Shown here in pieces: positions 47,044 to 55,959 of a stretch of DNA of 64,000 nt. Source of the DNA: an uncultured Bacteroidota bacterium. Its GTDB lineage: Bacteria > Bacteroidota > Bacteroidia > Bacteroidales > F082. The notes under the pieces were generated by a model. It was given only the letters and a program-made list of their open reading frames with translations. It did not search any database and had not been told where the DNA came from. The position numbers were made by a program, and so were the translations under genes. Location of the stretch: assembly GCA_937912115.1 (NCBI GenBank), contig CALDOI010000048.1:1-64000 (forward strand), written 5' to 3'. The stretch's first letter is position 1; each line of letters opens with the position of its first letter.

Positions 47044-47817
47044 TTAAATACCTAGTTGATTCTTCAATTCCTTAATCCTTGATTTACTCACATTAATTGT
47101 ACTGCCATCTTTAAGTATAACAACATAGCTCTCCTTACCATATTTTTCTATTTTATTAATCTGGTTCAGATTGATTATATGTGAACGGTGAACTCTTGTA
47201 AAAGTTTTTTGAGGGAGAACTTTTTCAAGATAATTCATTGTGTCATTTTTCAAATATTTTTTATCGGCCGTATAAATTTCCACATAATCATCTTGTGCTT
47301 CAATTTTTATTATTGTATCAACTGGTACAACATCGATTTTAGTTCCTGTCTTTACAAATAATCGCTCTATTTGTTCAATTGATTCCTTTTTAAGGTTTGT
47401 AAAGTTTTCAATGTTTTTGTTTGTTATCCTTATTTTTTCTGCTGATTCAACTCTGTTTTCCAACCGAGCTAGAACTTTGTTAACAGCTTCATTAAATCTA
47501 TCACGTGAAAATGGTTTCATCAAATAATCAACTGCGCTAAGCTCGAATGCTTTAATTGCAAATTGATCGTAAGCAGTAGTAAATATAATTTCAGGAACCT
47601 CATCCAACAGCTCAATCATTTCGAAGCCGGTAAGCTTTGGCATTTGAATATCGAGGAAAATCAAGTCGGGTTTTGTTTCCATTATAGTTTTTACACCAGT
47701 AAAGCCATCCTGGCATTCGCCTACAAGTTCGATATTTTCGTTTGTTTTAATATAAGCTTTCACTAAATCTCTAGCTGGTGCTTCATCTTCAATAATTACA
47801 GTACGTAGTTTATTCAT
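47044..47817 (-). CDS. LytTR-family response regulator
   Basis: 257 residues. Receiver (~1-125) with 'RTVIIEDEAPARDLV', phospho-Asp in 'PDLIFLDIQMPKLTGFEMIE' and Lys in 'VDYLMKPFSRDRF'. LytTR DNA-binding domain (~155-257) with 'FTRVHRSHIINLNQINKIEK' and 'VVILKDGSTINVSKSRIKEL'. The partner kinase gene lies 5 bases upstream. Targets are not visible. The stop codon (TTA on the plus strand) directly touches the TAA of the convergent permease gene, so the two 3' ends share no spacer. Confidence 0.95.
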   Translation of the reverse strand: MNKLRTVIIEDEAPARDLVKAYIKTNENIELVGECQDGFTGVKTIMETKPDLIFLDIQMPKLTGFEMIELLDEVPEIIFTTAYDQFAIKAFELSAVDYLMKPFSRDRFNEAVNKVLARLENRVESAEKIRITNKNIENFTNLKKESIEQIERLFVKTGTKIDVVPVDTIIKIEAQDDYVEIYTADKKYLKNDTMNYLEKVLPQKTFTRVHRSHIINLNQINKIEKYGKESYVVILKDGSTINVSKSRIKELKNQLGI

Positions 47818-47822
47818 ATCGA

Positions 47823-48872
47823 CTATCTTTTAGGTAATTTCAATGTTGCTCTGAACATTAATTTTTCGGCAGATACTTCAAAAAGATCCTGACGTTTATA
47901 TATAATTTGCAATCGCTTTTTAATATTTTTAAGTCCAATTCCCTCTCCTTTTTTCTTTTTCGTATCTGGATCATATTCATTCCGAATTTCTATAATAACA
48001 TGGTCATCATCTTGGGTACATTTTAATTCAACCAGTACCTCTTCGGTGCTATCATAAACTCCATGTTTAATGGCGTTTTCAATTAATGGTTGAAGTATCA
48101 TGTTTGGAATTTTAAAGTCATTGCACTCATTGGGTATATTGGTTGAAAAGTTTAATCGATGACCGAATCTTATTTTTTCAATATCAAGATAGCGTTGCAA
48201 ATTACTAAATTCTTCCTTGAGACTTGCTTTTTCATCTTTATCATGACTTAAAGTATATCTTAGGAAATCGGAAAGTTTAATCACCATATCCTGTGCCTTA
48301 TCGGGATTGGTGATGGTAAGAGAGCTTATTGAATTAAGACTATTGAATAGGAAATGGGGATTTATTTGTGATTTTAGTGCTGAAAGCTCAGCTTCATTAA
48401 CAAGAGTTTGTAATTGAGCCTCTACTTTTACTTTTTCCTGAAGATCTTCATAAAAAAGCATAACGTAATAGAACATTATAAACAGCAAGTAGTAGAAAAT
48501 CCCTGTGATTATTCTCCAGGGTAAACTCTCATTCAAAAACTCGCGGTATGATGTTGGGTCAGGGAAAATATAAATTAACAAAAAGTATGAAATGGTTATC
48601 CATGCAGCAATAGCAAGCACCGCAACAATAAGATGATTAAATACCAGATCGAAAATATTGGGTGTTTCTTTCAAATTAAATCTAATTACATACCATAAAT
48701 TTAATCCTAGCAAAGCAAACAGTGTATTAAACACAGCTGAATCGGTAATGCTTATCACACTTTCAACCCCATAAAAGAAATTAATGATGAATGTATGGAT
48801 CAGGAAAATCGTAATCCATATTGCTATGTATGCAAGTATGTAATTTCTGTTTTTAGAAATCGGGTTTAGCAT
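47823..48872 (-). CDS. LytS-like sensor histidine kinase
   Basis: 349 residues from the ATG at 48872; the track's TTG at 48902 adds ten residues. Four N-terminal helices ('YILAYIAIWITIFLIHTFII', 'LFALLGLNLWYVIRF', 'IVAVLAIAAWITISYFLL', 'IFYYLLFIMFYYVMLFYED') are followed by a coiled segment. The His_kinase domain has 'ALKSQINPHFLFNSLNSISS', and the HATPase has 'MILQPLIENAIKHGV' and 'KGEGIGLKNIKKRL'. It phosphorylates the LytTR regulator encoded 5 bases downstream. No extracytoplasmic sensor domain, so it probably senses the membrane. A LiaF-like gene lies 156 bases upstream in the same direction. Confidence 0.94.
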   Translation of the reverse strand: MLNPISKNRNYILAYIAIWITIFLIHTFIINFFYGVESVISITDSAVFNTLFALLGLNLWYVIRFNLKETPNIFDLVFNHLIVAVLAIAAWITISYFLLIYIFPDPTSYREFLNESLPWRIITGIFYYLLFIMFYYVMLFYEDLQEKVKVEAQLQTLVNEAELSALKSQINPHFLFNSLNSISSLTITNPDKAQDMVIKLSDFLRYTLSHDKDEKASLKEEFSNLQRYLDIEKIRFGHRLNFSTNIPNECNDFKIPNMILQPLIENAIKHGVYDSTEEVLVELKCTQDDDHVIIEIRNEYDPDTKKKKGEGIGLKNIKKRLQIIYKRQDLFEVSAEKLMFRATLKLPKR

Positions 48873-49028
48873 GGTAATTAATATGTAAATAAAAAATACC
48901 AATTGTCAAAGAACAAAAACAACGCAATTCTAAAAATTTCATATCAAATTAGTTTTGACAATTTGAAGTTATAGATTGGTTATTATTTGTCATTTGATTA
49001 TTGGTAATAATTTGATTATTGCTCTTTT

Positions 49029-49736
49029 TTAATAGCTCTTTATTTCCATTCCTCCAAAGATTACAGCACCTTTTAAATATAGAACACCTTCTGGTTCAGT
49101 ATCGTCGGGTTTAATGGATCTTTTATCGTTAAAGCCTCCAAATATTGAAAACATATCTGACTTAACTACCCATGTATCAGGGACAACAAGCTTTGATCCC
49201 CCAAACATTGTGAACACATCTATAGTACATCCGTCAGGTGAAAGTTGGGCTTCTTTAAAATTAAATTCAGATCCGCCAAAGATTGCAGTAATATCGCCTC
49301 CCTTAAAGTTTTTTGATTGGATAATTTTGGTTCCTCCACCAAGAACACTTATATCATCAATGTAATCGCTTAGGTTTCCAGCTTTATTTCCAGAAACACC
49401 ATGATATTTATTCTGTCTTCCTCTACGAGTTATAATTAGAATTCCCACCCCAATTAATATTGCAGGTAAAAATACCTGTCCAAGAGATATGCTATAATTC
49501 ACCAAACTTGGCAGCCAGAATACAACTCCAAGACCAATTAGAATGTATCCTGCTGTTGGCCGTTCTTTAGTTGCAATTATTATAATACCAATTGCTATTA
49601 AGAGAGTTTTCCATGAGAATATATAATAACGTATTGGGAAATTTGTAATGTCAAATGTGTCGAATAATAAGAGAGCACCAATAACCATTAGGATGATCCC
49701 TATAATTAATTTTCTGTCGGTTGATTTATTTTCCAT
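49029..49736 (-). CDS. LiaF/LiaI-like membrane protein with C-terminal beta-helical domain
   Basis: 235 residues. About four helices in the first half ('LIIGIILMVIGALLLFDTFD', 'TLLIAIGIIIIATKER', 'GYILIGLGVVFWLPSLV', 'VFLPAILIGVGILIITRR'). A soluble domain follows with repeated 'FGG' turns ('ITAIFGGSEFNFKEA', 'VFTMFGGSKLVVPD', 'MFSIFGGFNDKRSI', 'VIFGGMEIKSY'). That repeat pattern matches the cell-wall-active antibiotic response domain of LiaF, a negative regulator of LiaRS in Firmicutes. Placed before a LytS/LytTR pair, it could tune an envelope-stress response here. A minus-strand -7 box TAGTTTTG is at 49763-49770. Confidence 0.8.
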   Translation of the reverse strand: MENKSTDRKLIIGIILMVIGALLLFDTFDITNFPIRYYIFSWKTLLIAIGIIIIATKERPTAGYILIGLGVVFWLPSLVNYSISLGQVFLPAILIGVGILIITRRGRQNKYHGVSGNKAGNLSDYIDDISVLGGGTKIIQSKNFKGGDITAIFGGSEFNFKEAQLSPDGCTIDVFTMFGGSKLVVPDTWVVKSDMFSIFGGFNDKRSIKPDDTEPEGVLYLKGAVIFGGMEIKSY

Positions 49737-49899
49737 TGTAGTATATTTTTCGATTTACAAAGCAAAACTATCTAGTTTGGGCACTAATGTAAATAAAAAT
49801 TCGGTAACGGGAGTAGTTTTGTCGGTGGTTGGCGATGGTTTCTGTTGATTTTGTTGGAGCATGATAGCTAAAATGAATTATAATGGGAAATACGGCAAA

Positions 49900-50907
49900 C
49901 TAAAGGTTATGAGGTCTTGATTTTTTCTCATAAAGACGGCCTTCTGATCCAAGCCAATCAAACTCTTTAAAAACATAGGCTACAGCTTCCTCATATTTGT
50001 CAAACGATGAGGTTTTTTTAATACTATTGAGCACCTTATGTGGATCATTAAATGAATATGCCAAATAGCTCCATAACTCCTTAATTGCACCAATAGCCTG
50101 TAATCTGTCATTGTTTTTTTTTCGGTATGCCAAATAAAGATCAGTGATAAACTTATATACTCTTTCACCTTGCTCAACTATATTTGAATCGACTTGTCCT
50201 TTAATTTTCATCGGTAAAAATGGGTCAACAAGAATTCCCCTGCCAATCATCCAATTATTAATTTCTAAAAGACCTTCATTAAACTTATGGAAGTCCTCAA
50301 TAGTAAATATATCTCCATTGTAGACAATTGGAATATTGCTGATCGCGACGGCCCTTTCAAAAGCCTCAATATTCACATCACCAGTATAAAGCTGTTTTCC
50401 AATTCTGGCATGAATTGTTAGCTCAGAAATATTGAATGAGTTATATACCTTCATTAACGAGATTATTTCATCTTCTGAAAAATATCCCAATCTACACTTT
50501 ATGGAAAATTTGATACTTATATTAGGCATTACTATATTCAATATTTCACCAACCATGTCCGGATAGGGCAACATACCCGATCCTCTTTTTTTATTGGCAA
50601 CTCTAGGATAAGGGCACCCCAAATTCCAATTTACCTCATTAAATCCTTTTTTTTCACAGAAGTTAGCAAATCGGGTTATTTCATCTGCATCTTTTGATAG
50701 CATTTGTGGTATAACTTCAACTTTATTCTGTGTTGGAAAATTGAATTCAAAAGCTCTTTTAGCGAGACTATTGGGTTTTTGAATTCCTGTAAAAAAGGGT
50801 GTAAATAGCTTATCAACTCCACCAAAATGTTTAGTATAAACCTCACGATAAGTGTAGGTTGTTATTCCCTGAAAAGGGGCTAAGTATATAAGTGGTTTCG
50901 AGTTCAT
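49900..50907 (-). CDS. tRNA-dihydrouridine synthase family protein
   Basis: 335 residues from the ATG at 50907 ('KPLIYLAPFQGITTYTYREV'). FMN-dependent TIM barrel that reduces uridines in tRNA D-loops. Motifs: 'NEVNWNLGCPYPRVANKKRG', with the catalytic Cys normally in this region, 'IKFSIKCRLGYFSEDE', 'ELTIHARIGKQLYTGDV' and 'IPIVYNGDIFTIEDFHKF'. The C-terminal helical tRNA-binding region is present. A second in-frame ATG at 50928 would add seven residues. It lies downstream of aspS on the same strand; palindromic repeats separate the two. Confidence 0.88.
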   Translation of the reverse strand: MNSKPLIYLAPFQGITTYTYREVYTKHFGGVDKLFTPFFTGIQKPNSLAKRAFEFNFPTQNKVEVIPQMLSKDADEITRFANFCEKKGFNEVNWNLGCPYPRVANKKRGSGMLPYPDMVGEILNIVMPNISIKFSIKCRLGYFSEDEIISLMKVYNSFNISELTIHARIGKQLYTGDVNIEAFERAVAISNIPIVYNGDIFTIEDFHKFNEGLLEINNWMIGRGILVDPFLPMKIKGQVDSNIVEQGERVYKFITDLYLAYRKKNNDRLQAIGAIKELWSYLAYSFNDPHKVLNSIKKTSSFDKYEEAVAYVFKEFDWLGSEGRLYEKKSRPHNL

Positions 50908-50940
50908 CTTTTTGCAGTTATCCCACATTCAAAAATAGCT

Positions 50941-51022
50941 GTTCGGGATTTGTAATCCCGAACACATGTGTTTGCAGATTTAAAATCTGCATCCAATATC
51001 TTCCGGATCTACAATCAGGAAG
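50941..51022. repeat. Cluster of three short palindromes between aspS and dus
   Basis: Three consecutive inverted repeats: GTTCGGGAT-ttgta-ATCCCGAAC (50941-50963), GCAGATTT-a-AAATCTGC (50975-50991) and CTTCCGGAT-N8-AGGAAG (51000-51022). The third shares its fixed positions with the element at 39169-39192. The arrangement resembles REP-type clusters. They may also terminate the aspS transcript or protect its 3' end. Confidence 0.65.
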
Positions 51023-51059
51023 AGCATCCTGTTAAGTTTTTTTTCAGGAAGTTTATTGT

Positions 51060-52829
51060 TTACTTTACAACCTTCAGCTTCAACTCATCCAACTGTTCAT
51101 CAGCAATAACTGAAGGTGAGTCGATCATAATATCACGACCTGAGTTGTTTTTTGGGAAGGCGATAAAATCACGAATAGAATCCTGTCCACCAAATAGAGC
51201 TGCTAATCTATCGAAACCAAGGGCAATACCTCCATGAGGAGGAGCACCATACTCAAATGCATTTAACAAAAACCCAAATTGATCCTGAGCTTCTTTATCA
51301 GTAAAACCAAGATGTTTTAACATTAGTTTTTGCAGATCCCGATCATGAATTCTTATTGAACCACCACCTATTTCAACACCATTTATTACAAGATCATAAG
51401 CATTGGCACGAACCTCACCTGGTTTTGTGTCAAGCATATCAATGTCTTCAGGTTTTGGAGATGTAAAAGGATGATGCATAGCATGATACCTTCCTGAATC
51501 TTCGTCCCATTCAAGCAATGGAAAGTCAACAACCCATAATGGTGCAAAAACCCCGGATTTACGAAGTTCCAGTTGATTACCCATTTCTAAACGTAGTTCA
51601 CTAAGTTGTTTTCTAACTTTTTCTGTTTCACCCGAAAGCACAAGTATTAAATCACCTGATTTTGCTCTCATCTTATCAGCCCATTCTTTCAAGGCTTGCT
51701 GATCAAAGAATTTGTCAACTGAAGATTTAAAACTACCGTCCCCATTACCTGCCTGTTCGGCAGACAGGCATTTTACGTAAATCATACCTTTGGCACCAAT
51801 CTGTGGTTTTCTTACAAAGTCTGTAAGTTTATCGAGTTGCTTGCGGGTATAATCGGCACATCCTTCTACAACTATTCCAACAACAAGTTCGGCATCATCA
51901 AATATTTGGAATCCTTTGTTTTTCGCAACATCGTTTAATTCAACAAACTTCATCCCAAACCTAATATCAGGTTTATCGCTACCATAATATTTCATGGCAT
52001 CGGCATAATCCATCCGAGGAAGTTCGGCACAATCAATCCCCTTAACAGTCTTAAAAAGATACTTAACCATTCCTTCAAAAGTGCTCAGGATATCATCCTG
52101 TTCAACAAATGCCATTTCGCAATCAATTTGAGTAAACTCAGGCTGACGATCAGCACGCAAATCTTCATCACGAAAACACTTAACAAGCTGATAATATCTG
52201 TCGTATCCGGCAACCATCAGCAATTGCTTAAATGTTTGTGGGGATTGTGGGAGAGCGTAAAACTGTCCCTCATTCATTCGTGAAGGAACAACAAAATCAC
52301 GAGCTCCTTCAGGTGTTGATTTTATCAGATATGGGGTTTCTATTTCGAAAAATTTCTGACCATCAAGATACTTTCTTGTTTCAATGGAAAGGCGATTTCT
52401 TAATTCCAGATTCTTACGAAGAGGTTGACGCCTCAGGTCAAGATACCTGTATTTCATTCTTAGCTCTTCACCACCATCAGTATTATCTTCAATGGTAAAA
52501 GGCGGTGTGAGTGAAGCATTTAGTATCTCAATTCCGGTAAGATCAATTTCAATACTTCCTGTGAGTATATTTGGGTTTTTCGATTCGCGTTCAATTACTT
52601 TACCAGAAGCCTTTATTACAAACTCTCTACCTAATTTTCGTGCCGCTTCAACAACCGAATTGTCTGATCTTCCTTCTTCTATAAGTAGCTGGGTAATCCC
52701 ATAGCGATCGCGAAGGTCGATCCAAATTAAACCTCCTTTATCACGTACTTTTTGAACCCATCCCGACAGGGTTACTTCCTTATTAACATCTTCTATTTTA
52801 AGCTCTCCGCAAGTGTGTGAACGTAGCAT
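51060..52829 (-). CDS. aspS: Aspartyl-tRNA synthetase, bacterial type, with palindrome-encoded insert
   Basis: 589 residues. N-terminal OB fold ('[20 protein letters not shown]') and class II core ('[20 protein letters not shown]', '[20 protein letters not shown]', motif 3 '[16 protein letters not shown]'). The bacterial GAD insertion domain (~280-420) is present, so it is the full bacterial enzyme for tRNA-Asp. Within the GAD region, '[20 protein letters not shown]' contains an apparent extra segment (about CLSAEQAGN) encoded by the palindrome at 51750-51770; relatives I know read straight from YVK into a short linker before DGSFKSS. A near -7 box (TAACTTCG) lies at 52890-52897 on the minus strand. 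A 14-base direct repeat (52831-52844, 52852-52865) lies just upstream of the ATG. Confidence 0.95.
   Translation of the reverse strand: MLRSHTCGELKIEDVNKEVTLSGWVQKVRDKGGLIWIDLRDRYGITQLLIEEGRSDNSVVEAARKLGREFVIKASGKVIERESKNPNILTGSIEIDLTGIEILNASLTPPFTIEDNTDGGEELRMKYRYLDLRRQPLRKNLELRNRLSIETRKYLDGQKFFEIETPYLIKSTPEGARDFVVPSRMNEGQFYALPQSPQTFKQLLMVAGYDRYYQLVKCFRDEDLRADRQPEFTQIDCEMAFVEQDDILSTFEGMVKYLFKTVKGIDCAELPRMDYADAMKYYGSDKPDIRFGMKFVELNDVAKNKGFQIFDDAELVVGIVVEGCADYTRKQLDKLTDFVRKPQIGAKGMIYVKCLSAEQAGNGDGSFKSSVDKFFDQQALKEWADKMRAKSGDLILVLSGETEKVRKQLSELRLEMGNQLELRKSGVFAPLWVVDFPLLEWDEDSGRYHAMHHPFTSPKPEDIDMLDTKPGEVRANAYDLVINGVEIGGGSIRIHDRDLQKLMLKHLGFTDKEAQDQFGFLLNAFEYGAPPHGGIALGFDRLAALFGGQDSIRDFIAFPKNNSGRDIMIDSPSVIADEQLDELKLKVVK
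51750..51770. repeat. Palindromic element inserted in frame within aspS
   Basis: TGCCTGT-tcggcag-ACAGGCA, a GC-rich inverted repeat inside an AT-rich coding region. It encodes about eight extra residues in AspRS without breaking the frame. A second overlapping pairing (CTGCC/GGCAG) is possible. It resembles the intergenic palindrome at 4677. Confidence 0.55.
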
Positions 52830-52965
52830 TTTTATTGACTATTTATTATTGTTTATTGACTATTTTAAATTGCAATTAATTTTAGGCCGCGAAGTTACTA
52901 AAAAGGATGTTATATGTGAATAGAGTTTATGAGTGTGGTGACTTGAGGTGGGTTAAGATTAGGTG

Positions 52966-53541
52966 CTAATAATCAACAAGCATTTTTGTTATTGGAATGC
53001 GAGGGACTAAATACTGAGCTGAGTCAGTTTGTTTATGAATTTTTCGTACCACATCCATCCCATCAATTACTTTTCCAAAGGCTGCAAAACCATGATTATC
53101 TGAATTCCTGCCACCACCAAAATCTAACGAAGGCTGATCGCCAACGCATATGAAAAACTCAAACGTAGCAGTCCCAGGCTCATATCTGGCCATTGAGATA
53201 ACACCATCTTTGTGCAAAATTCCAGTTTCCTTAGTGCTTTCATGTACAATGGGGGGTAATGCTTGAGGATGATTATCTTCGTATAGACCTCCTTGAATTA
53301 CTTCAATTTTAATCTTACTAAGTGGTTGGTTTTTCGGTGTTACAACTCTGTAAAATGTTGTTCCAATATATCTTTTTTCATCTATGTATTTAATGAAATT
53401 ATTAGTTGTTACGGGAGCTTGTTTTTCAAAAAGTTCAATCGTAATATTACCTAACTCTGTTTCAATAACAATGGTTGGATTGTTTTGTTTACATGAAATA
53501 AGTAGTATTACAATTGATAAAAATACAATCAATCTTTTCAT
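52966..53541 (-). CDS. Cyclophilin-type peptidyl-prolyl isomerase lipoprotein
   Basis: 191 residues from the ATG at 53541. The signal ends in a lipobox ('FLSIVILLISCKQNNP'), so it is lipid-anchored in the envelope. The cyclophilin domain has 'IVIETELGNITIELFEKQAP', 'GVISMARYEPGTATFEFFIC' (catalytic and cyclosporin-site region) and 'HGFAAFGKVIDGMDVVRKIH'. It catalyses cis-trans isomerisation of prolyl bonds, helping exported proteins fold. The usual FHR motif is represented by 'GTTFYRVV', with the Phe and Arg retained. Divergent from the gluconate-dehydrogenase-like operon; the 40-base start-to-start gap leaves overlapping promoters. Confidence 0.9.
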   Translation of the reverse strand: MKRLIVFLSIVILLISCKQNNPTIVIETELGNITIELFEKQAPVTTNNFIKYIDEKRYIGTTFYRVVTPKNQPLSKIKIEVIQGGLYEDNHPQALPPIVHESTKETGILHKDGVISMARYEPGTATFEFFICVGDQPSLDFGGGRNSDNHGFAAFGKVIDGMDVVRKIHKQTDSAQYLVPRIPITKMLVDY

Positions 53542-53598
53542 AATAACCAAAAATACAATATTTTCGTAAGGTGCTCCACTTTGGCACGACTAACAATT

Positions 53599-54228
53599 AT
53601 GTTAAAAGAAAGCCGAAATCATAAAGCGAAACAAGTTCTTAAGAGGAAGGAATCCATAGAAAGTTGGCAACTCTCTCGTAAGAAATTCATAATTGGATCC
53701 TTCATGGGAGGCCTATTTACCAGTCTGCCATCTATTTCCATTGTTGGCCAAGGAATAAATAGTAACGATATTCTATCTCAAACACAGTTCTCATTAATTG
53801 CATCCGTTCAAAATATTCTTTTCCCATCTGATAGTAACGGGCCAGGAGCATCTTATGTTATGGCCGACAAATATTTACTTTGGGTATTGACAGATAAACG
53901 AATGGATCCCGAAGAAAAAGAATATATAGTTAATGGAATTAGCTGGGTTGAAGAAAAAGCAGAGGAAAATTATTCTTTGACTTATAATAAATTATCTCAA
54001 TCTCAAAAAGAAGAATTAATTACTGATATTGCAAAAGAAAACTGGGGGAAAAGCTGGTTGGGTGTAATACTGAATTTCATCTTTGAAGCATTATTGAGTG
54101 ACCCACAATATGGTGGAAATCCTGAAGGAATTGGTTGGGATTGGCTACAACATAATCCGGGTTTTCCACAACCCACAGTACCATTACTATATCCTGAAAT
54201 ATTATCAACTGTTTCCAAAAACCAATAA
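53599..54228 (+). CDS. Gluconate 2-dehydrogenase subunit 3-like protein, Tat-type signal
   Basis: 209 residues from the ATG at 53599; the track's TTG at 53581 is upstream. An N-terminal basic stretch precedes 'SRKKFIIGSFMGGLFTSL', a Tat-like signal with Arg-Lys instead of the twin Arg. The mature part has the family pattern ('LSQTQFSLIASVQNILFPSD', 'WLGVILNFIFEALLSDPQYG', 'IGWDWLQHNPGFPQP'). This small subunit normally escorts the GMC flavoprotein through the Tat pore. The flavoprotein gene begins 4 bases after its stop. The cytochrome c subunit of the classical three-part enzyme is missing here. Confidence 0.85.
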   Translation: MLKESRNHKAKQVLKRKESIESWQLSRKKFIIGSFMGGLFTSLPSISIVGQGINSNDILSQTQFSLIASVQNILFPSDSNGPGASYVMADKYLLWVLTDKRMDPEEKEYIVNGISWVEEKAEENYSLTYNKLSQSQKEELITDIAKENWGKSWLGVILNFIFEALLSDPQYGGNPEGIGWDWLQHNPGFPQPTVPLLYPEILSTVSKNQ

Positions 54229-54232
54229 TTAT

Positions 54233-55927
54233 ATGGCTTCTCAAAAATTTGATGTTTGTATTGTGGGAAGTGGCGCCGGAGCATCTCCAATAGCTTACGA
54301 ACTCTCGAAAAAAGGCTATAAGGTTGTTGTGTTGGAAAAGGGTCCCTGGTTTAAAACAAAAGACTTCTCAAAAGATGAAATTACAGCAACACGACGAGAA
54401 GTATATACACCACGTCTTGAGTATGAGCCTCAAGTTATTGAAAGTAAGAATGACCAAGGTGAATGGGAAAGTAAATCAACCTATACCACTGGAAATAGCT
54501 TCTGGAATGGGAATATGGTTGGTGGATCCACAAACCTCATGAGTGGTTATTTTCATCGCATGAAACCAAATGATTTTAAGCTGCTCACTACTTATGGTAA
54601 AATTAAAGGTGCTAATGTTGTGGACTGGCCAATTGATTATGATGAAATGGAGCCATACTTTGATAAGGTTGAGAAAACAGTAGGAATCAGCGGGCGTGTT
54701 GTTAATCACTCCGCTTTAGAACCACGATCGAATGAAAATTTCCCATATCCGCCTTTGGCTGAAAATGCAATCTCAAGTAGGCTTGATAAAGGGGCAAACG
54801 AGATAGGATACATAGCAGTTCCTATACCGAGAGCAATATTGTCGTTACCCGAAGGAAGCAGGTCAAGTTGTTTTTACTCCAATTACTGTGGAAGCTATGG
54901 TTGTGCATCTGATGCCAAAGGAAGTGCAAGAGTTGCTTTGCTGGATAAAGCCCTCGAAATTGGAAAATGCACAATTATCCCAAACTCAAAAGTCTATAAA
55001 CTAGAAACAAATGGAACAGGGAAAATAATAAGTTCCTGGTATTATGATGCAGAGGGTAATAAGAAGAACATTGAAGCGAAACTATTTGTTATTGCTTGTC
55101 AGGCAGTTGAAACATCAAGATTATTATTAATGAGTAAGAATAAGGAATTTCCCAATGGTTTGGCAAACAATTCAGGATTAGTTGGGAAGAACCTGATTTT
55201 TTCAGCCGGAGGTACAGGATCTGGTACTTTTAGATATGATGTTCTTGCAAAAGAAGATGCTGAACAATTAAAAGTGCCTGGGTTGTTTGTAAACAGAGCC
55301 ATTCAGCATTGGTATGAAATTGACGACAAAAAAGAGTTCTCCCAGAAAATAAAGGGTGGTACTGTTGATTTCTTGTTCGAACATGCTAATGGCATAAGTA
55401 AGGCAATTAGGAATAAAAAGGATAATGAAGGAAATCTGGTTTATGGATCATCTCTAAAAACTAAAATTAAGGACTATTTTCTAAATCAACGAAAGTTAAA
55501 TTTTGAAGTTTTTGCCGATTGGTTACCAACTGACAATTGCTACGTTTCACTTGATGAAAAAATAGTTGACATGTGGGGAGATCCGGTTGCAAAAATCAGG
55601 GTGGATAACCATCCACACGATATTGAAGTGGGAAAATATCTGGCAAAAAAGGCTGAAGCCCTGCTTGAAAAAGTTGGAGCAACCGATATCAGATCATCTA
55701 TCAATGGATCTCCTCCAACCAATCTTATGGCAGGGGGTTGCAGGTTTGGAGACGATCCAAAAACTTCAGTACTCGATCGTAATTGCAAGGCACATGAAGT
55801 TGAAAACCTATTTGTAACCGATGGTAGTTTTATGCCAACAGGCGGAAGTGTAACTTACACATGGACAATCTATGCAAACGCCTTTAGGGTTGCTGATGCA
55901 ATGCTAGAAGACCTTAAAAAAGGATAA
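54233..55927 (+). CDS. GMC-family FAD oxidoreductase, large subunit
   Basis: 564 residues from the ATG at 54233; the track start at 54098 lies in the preceding gene. FAD-binding 'FDVCIVGSGAGASPIAYELS' at the N-terminus and 'SFWNGNMVGGSTNLMSGYFH' (GMC signature region). C-terminal 'NLFVTDGSFMPTGGSVTYTW' precedes the active-site segment. It resembles the gluconate 2-dehydrogenase flavoprotein, which oxidises a sugar or sugar acid in the periplasm. It lacks its own signal, consistent with piggy-back Tat export with the small subunit. Substrate and electron acceptor are unknown because no cytochrome subunit is encoded nearby. Confidence 0.88.
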   Translation: MASQKFDVCIVGSGAGASPIAYELSKKGYKVVVLEKGPWFKTKDFSKDEITATRREVYTPRLEYEPQVIESKNDQGEWESKSTYTTGNSFWNGNMVGGSTNLMSGYFHRMKPNDFKLLTTYGKIKGANVVDWPIDYDEMEPYFDKVEKTVGISGRVVNHSALEPRSNENFPYPPLAENAISSRLDKGANEIGYIAVPIPRAILSLPEGSRSSCFYSNYCGSYGCASDAKGSARVALLDKALEIGKCTIIPNSKVYKLETNGTGKIISSWYYDAEGNKKNIEAKLFVIACQAVETSRLLLMSKNKEFPNGLANNSGLVGKNLIFSAGGTGSGTFRYDVLAKEDAEQLKVPGLFVNRAIQHWYEIDDKKEFSQKIKGGTVDFLFEHANGISKAIRNKKDNEGNLVYGSSLKTKIKDYFLNQRKLNFEVFADWLPTDNCYVSLDEKIVDMWGDPVAKIRVDNHPHDIEVGKYLAKKAEALLEKVGATDIRSSINGSPPTNLMAGGCRFGDDPKTSVLDRNCKAHEVENLFVTDGSFMPTGGSVTYTWTIYANAFRVADAMLEDLKKG

Positions 55928-55959
55928 TTCAATATTTAGATTTGATATGACCAAATAAT

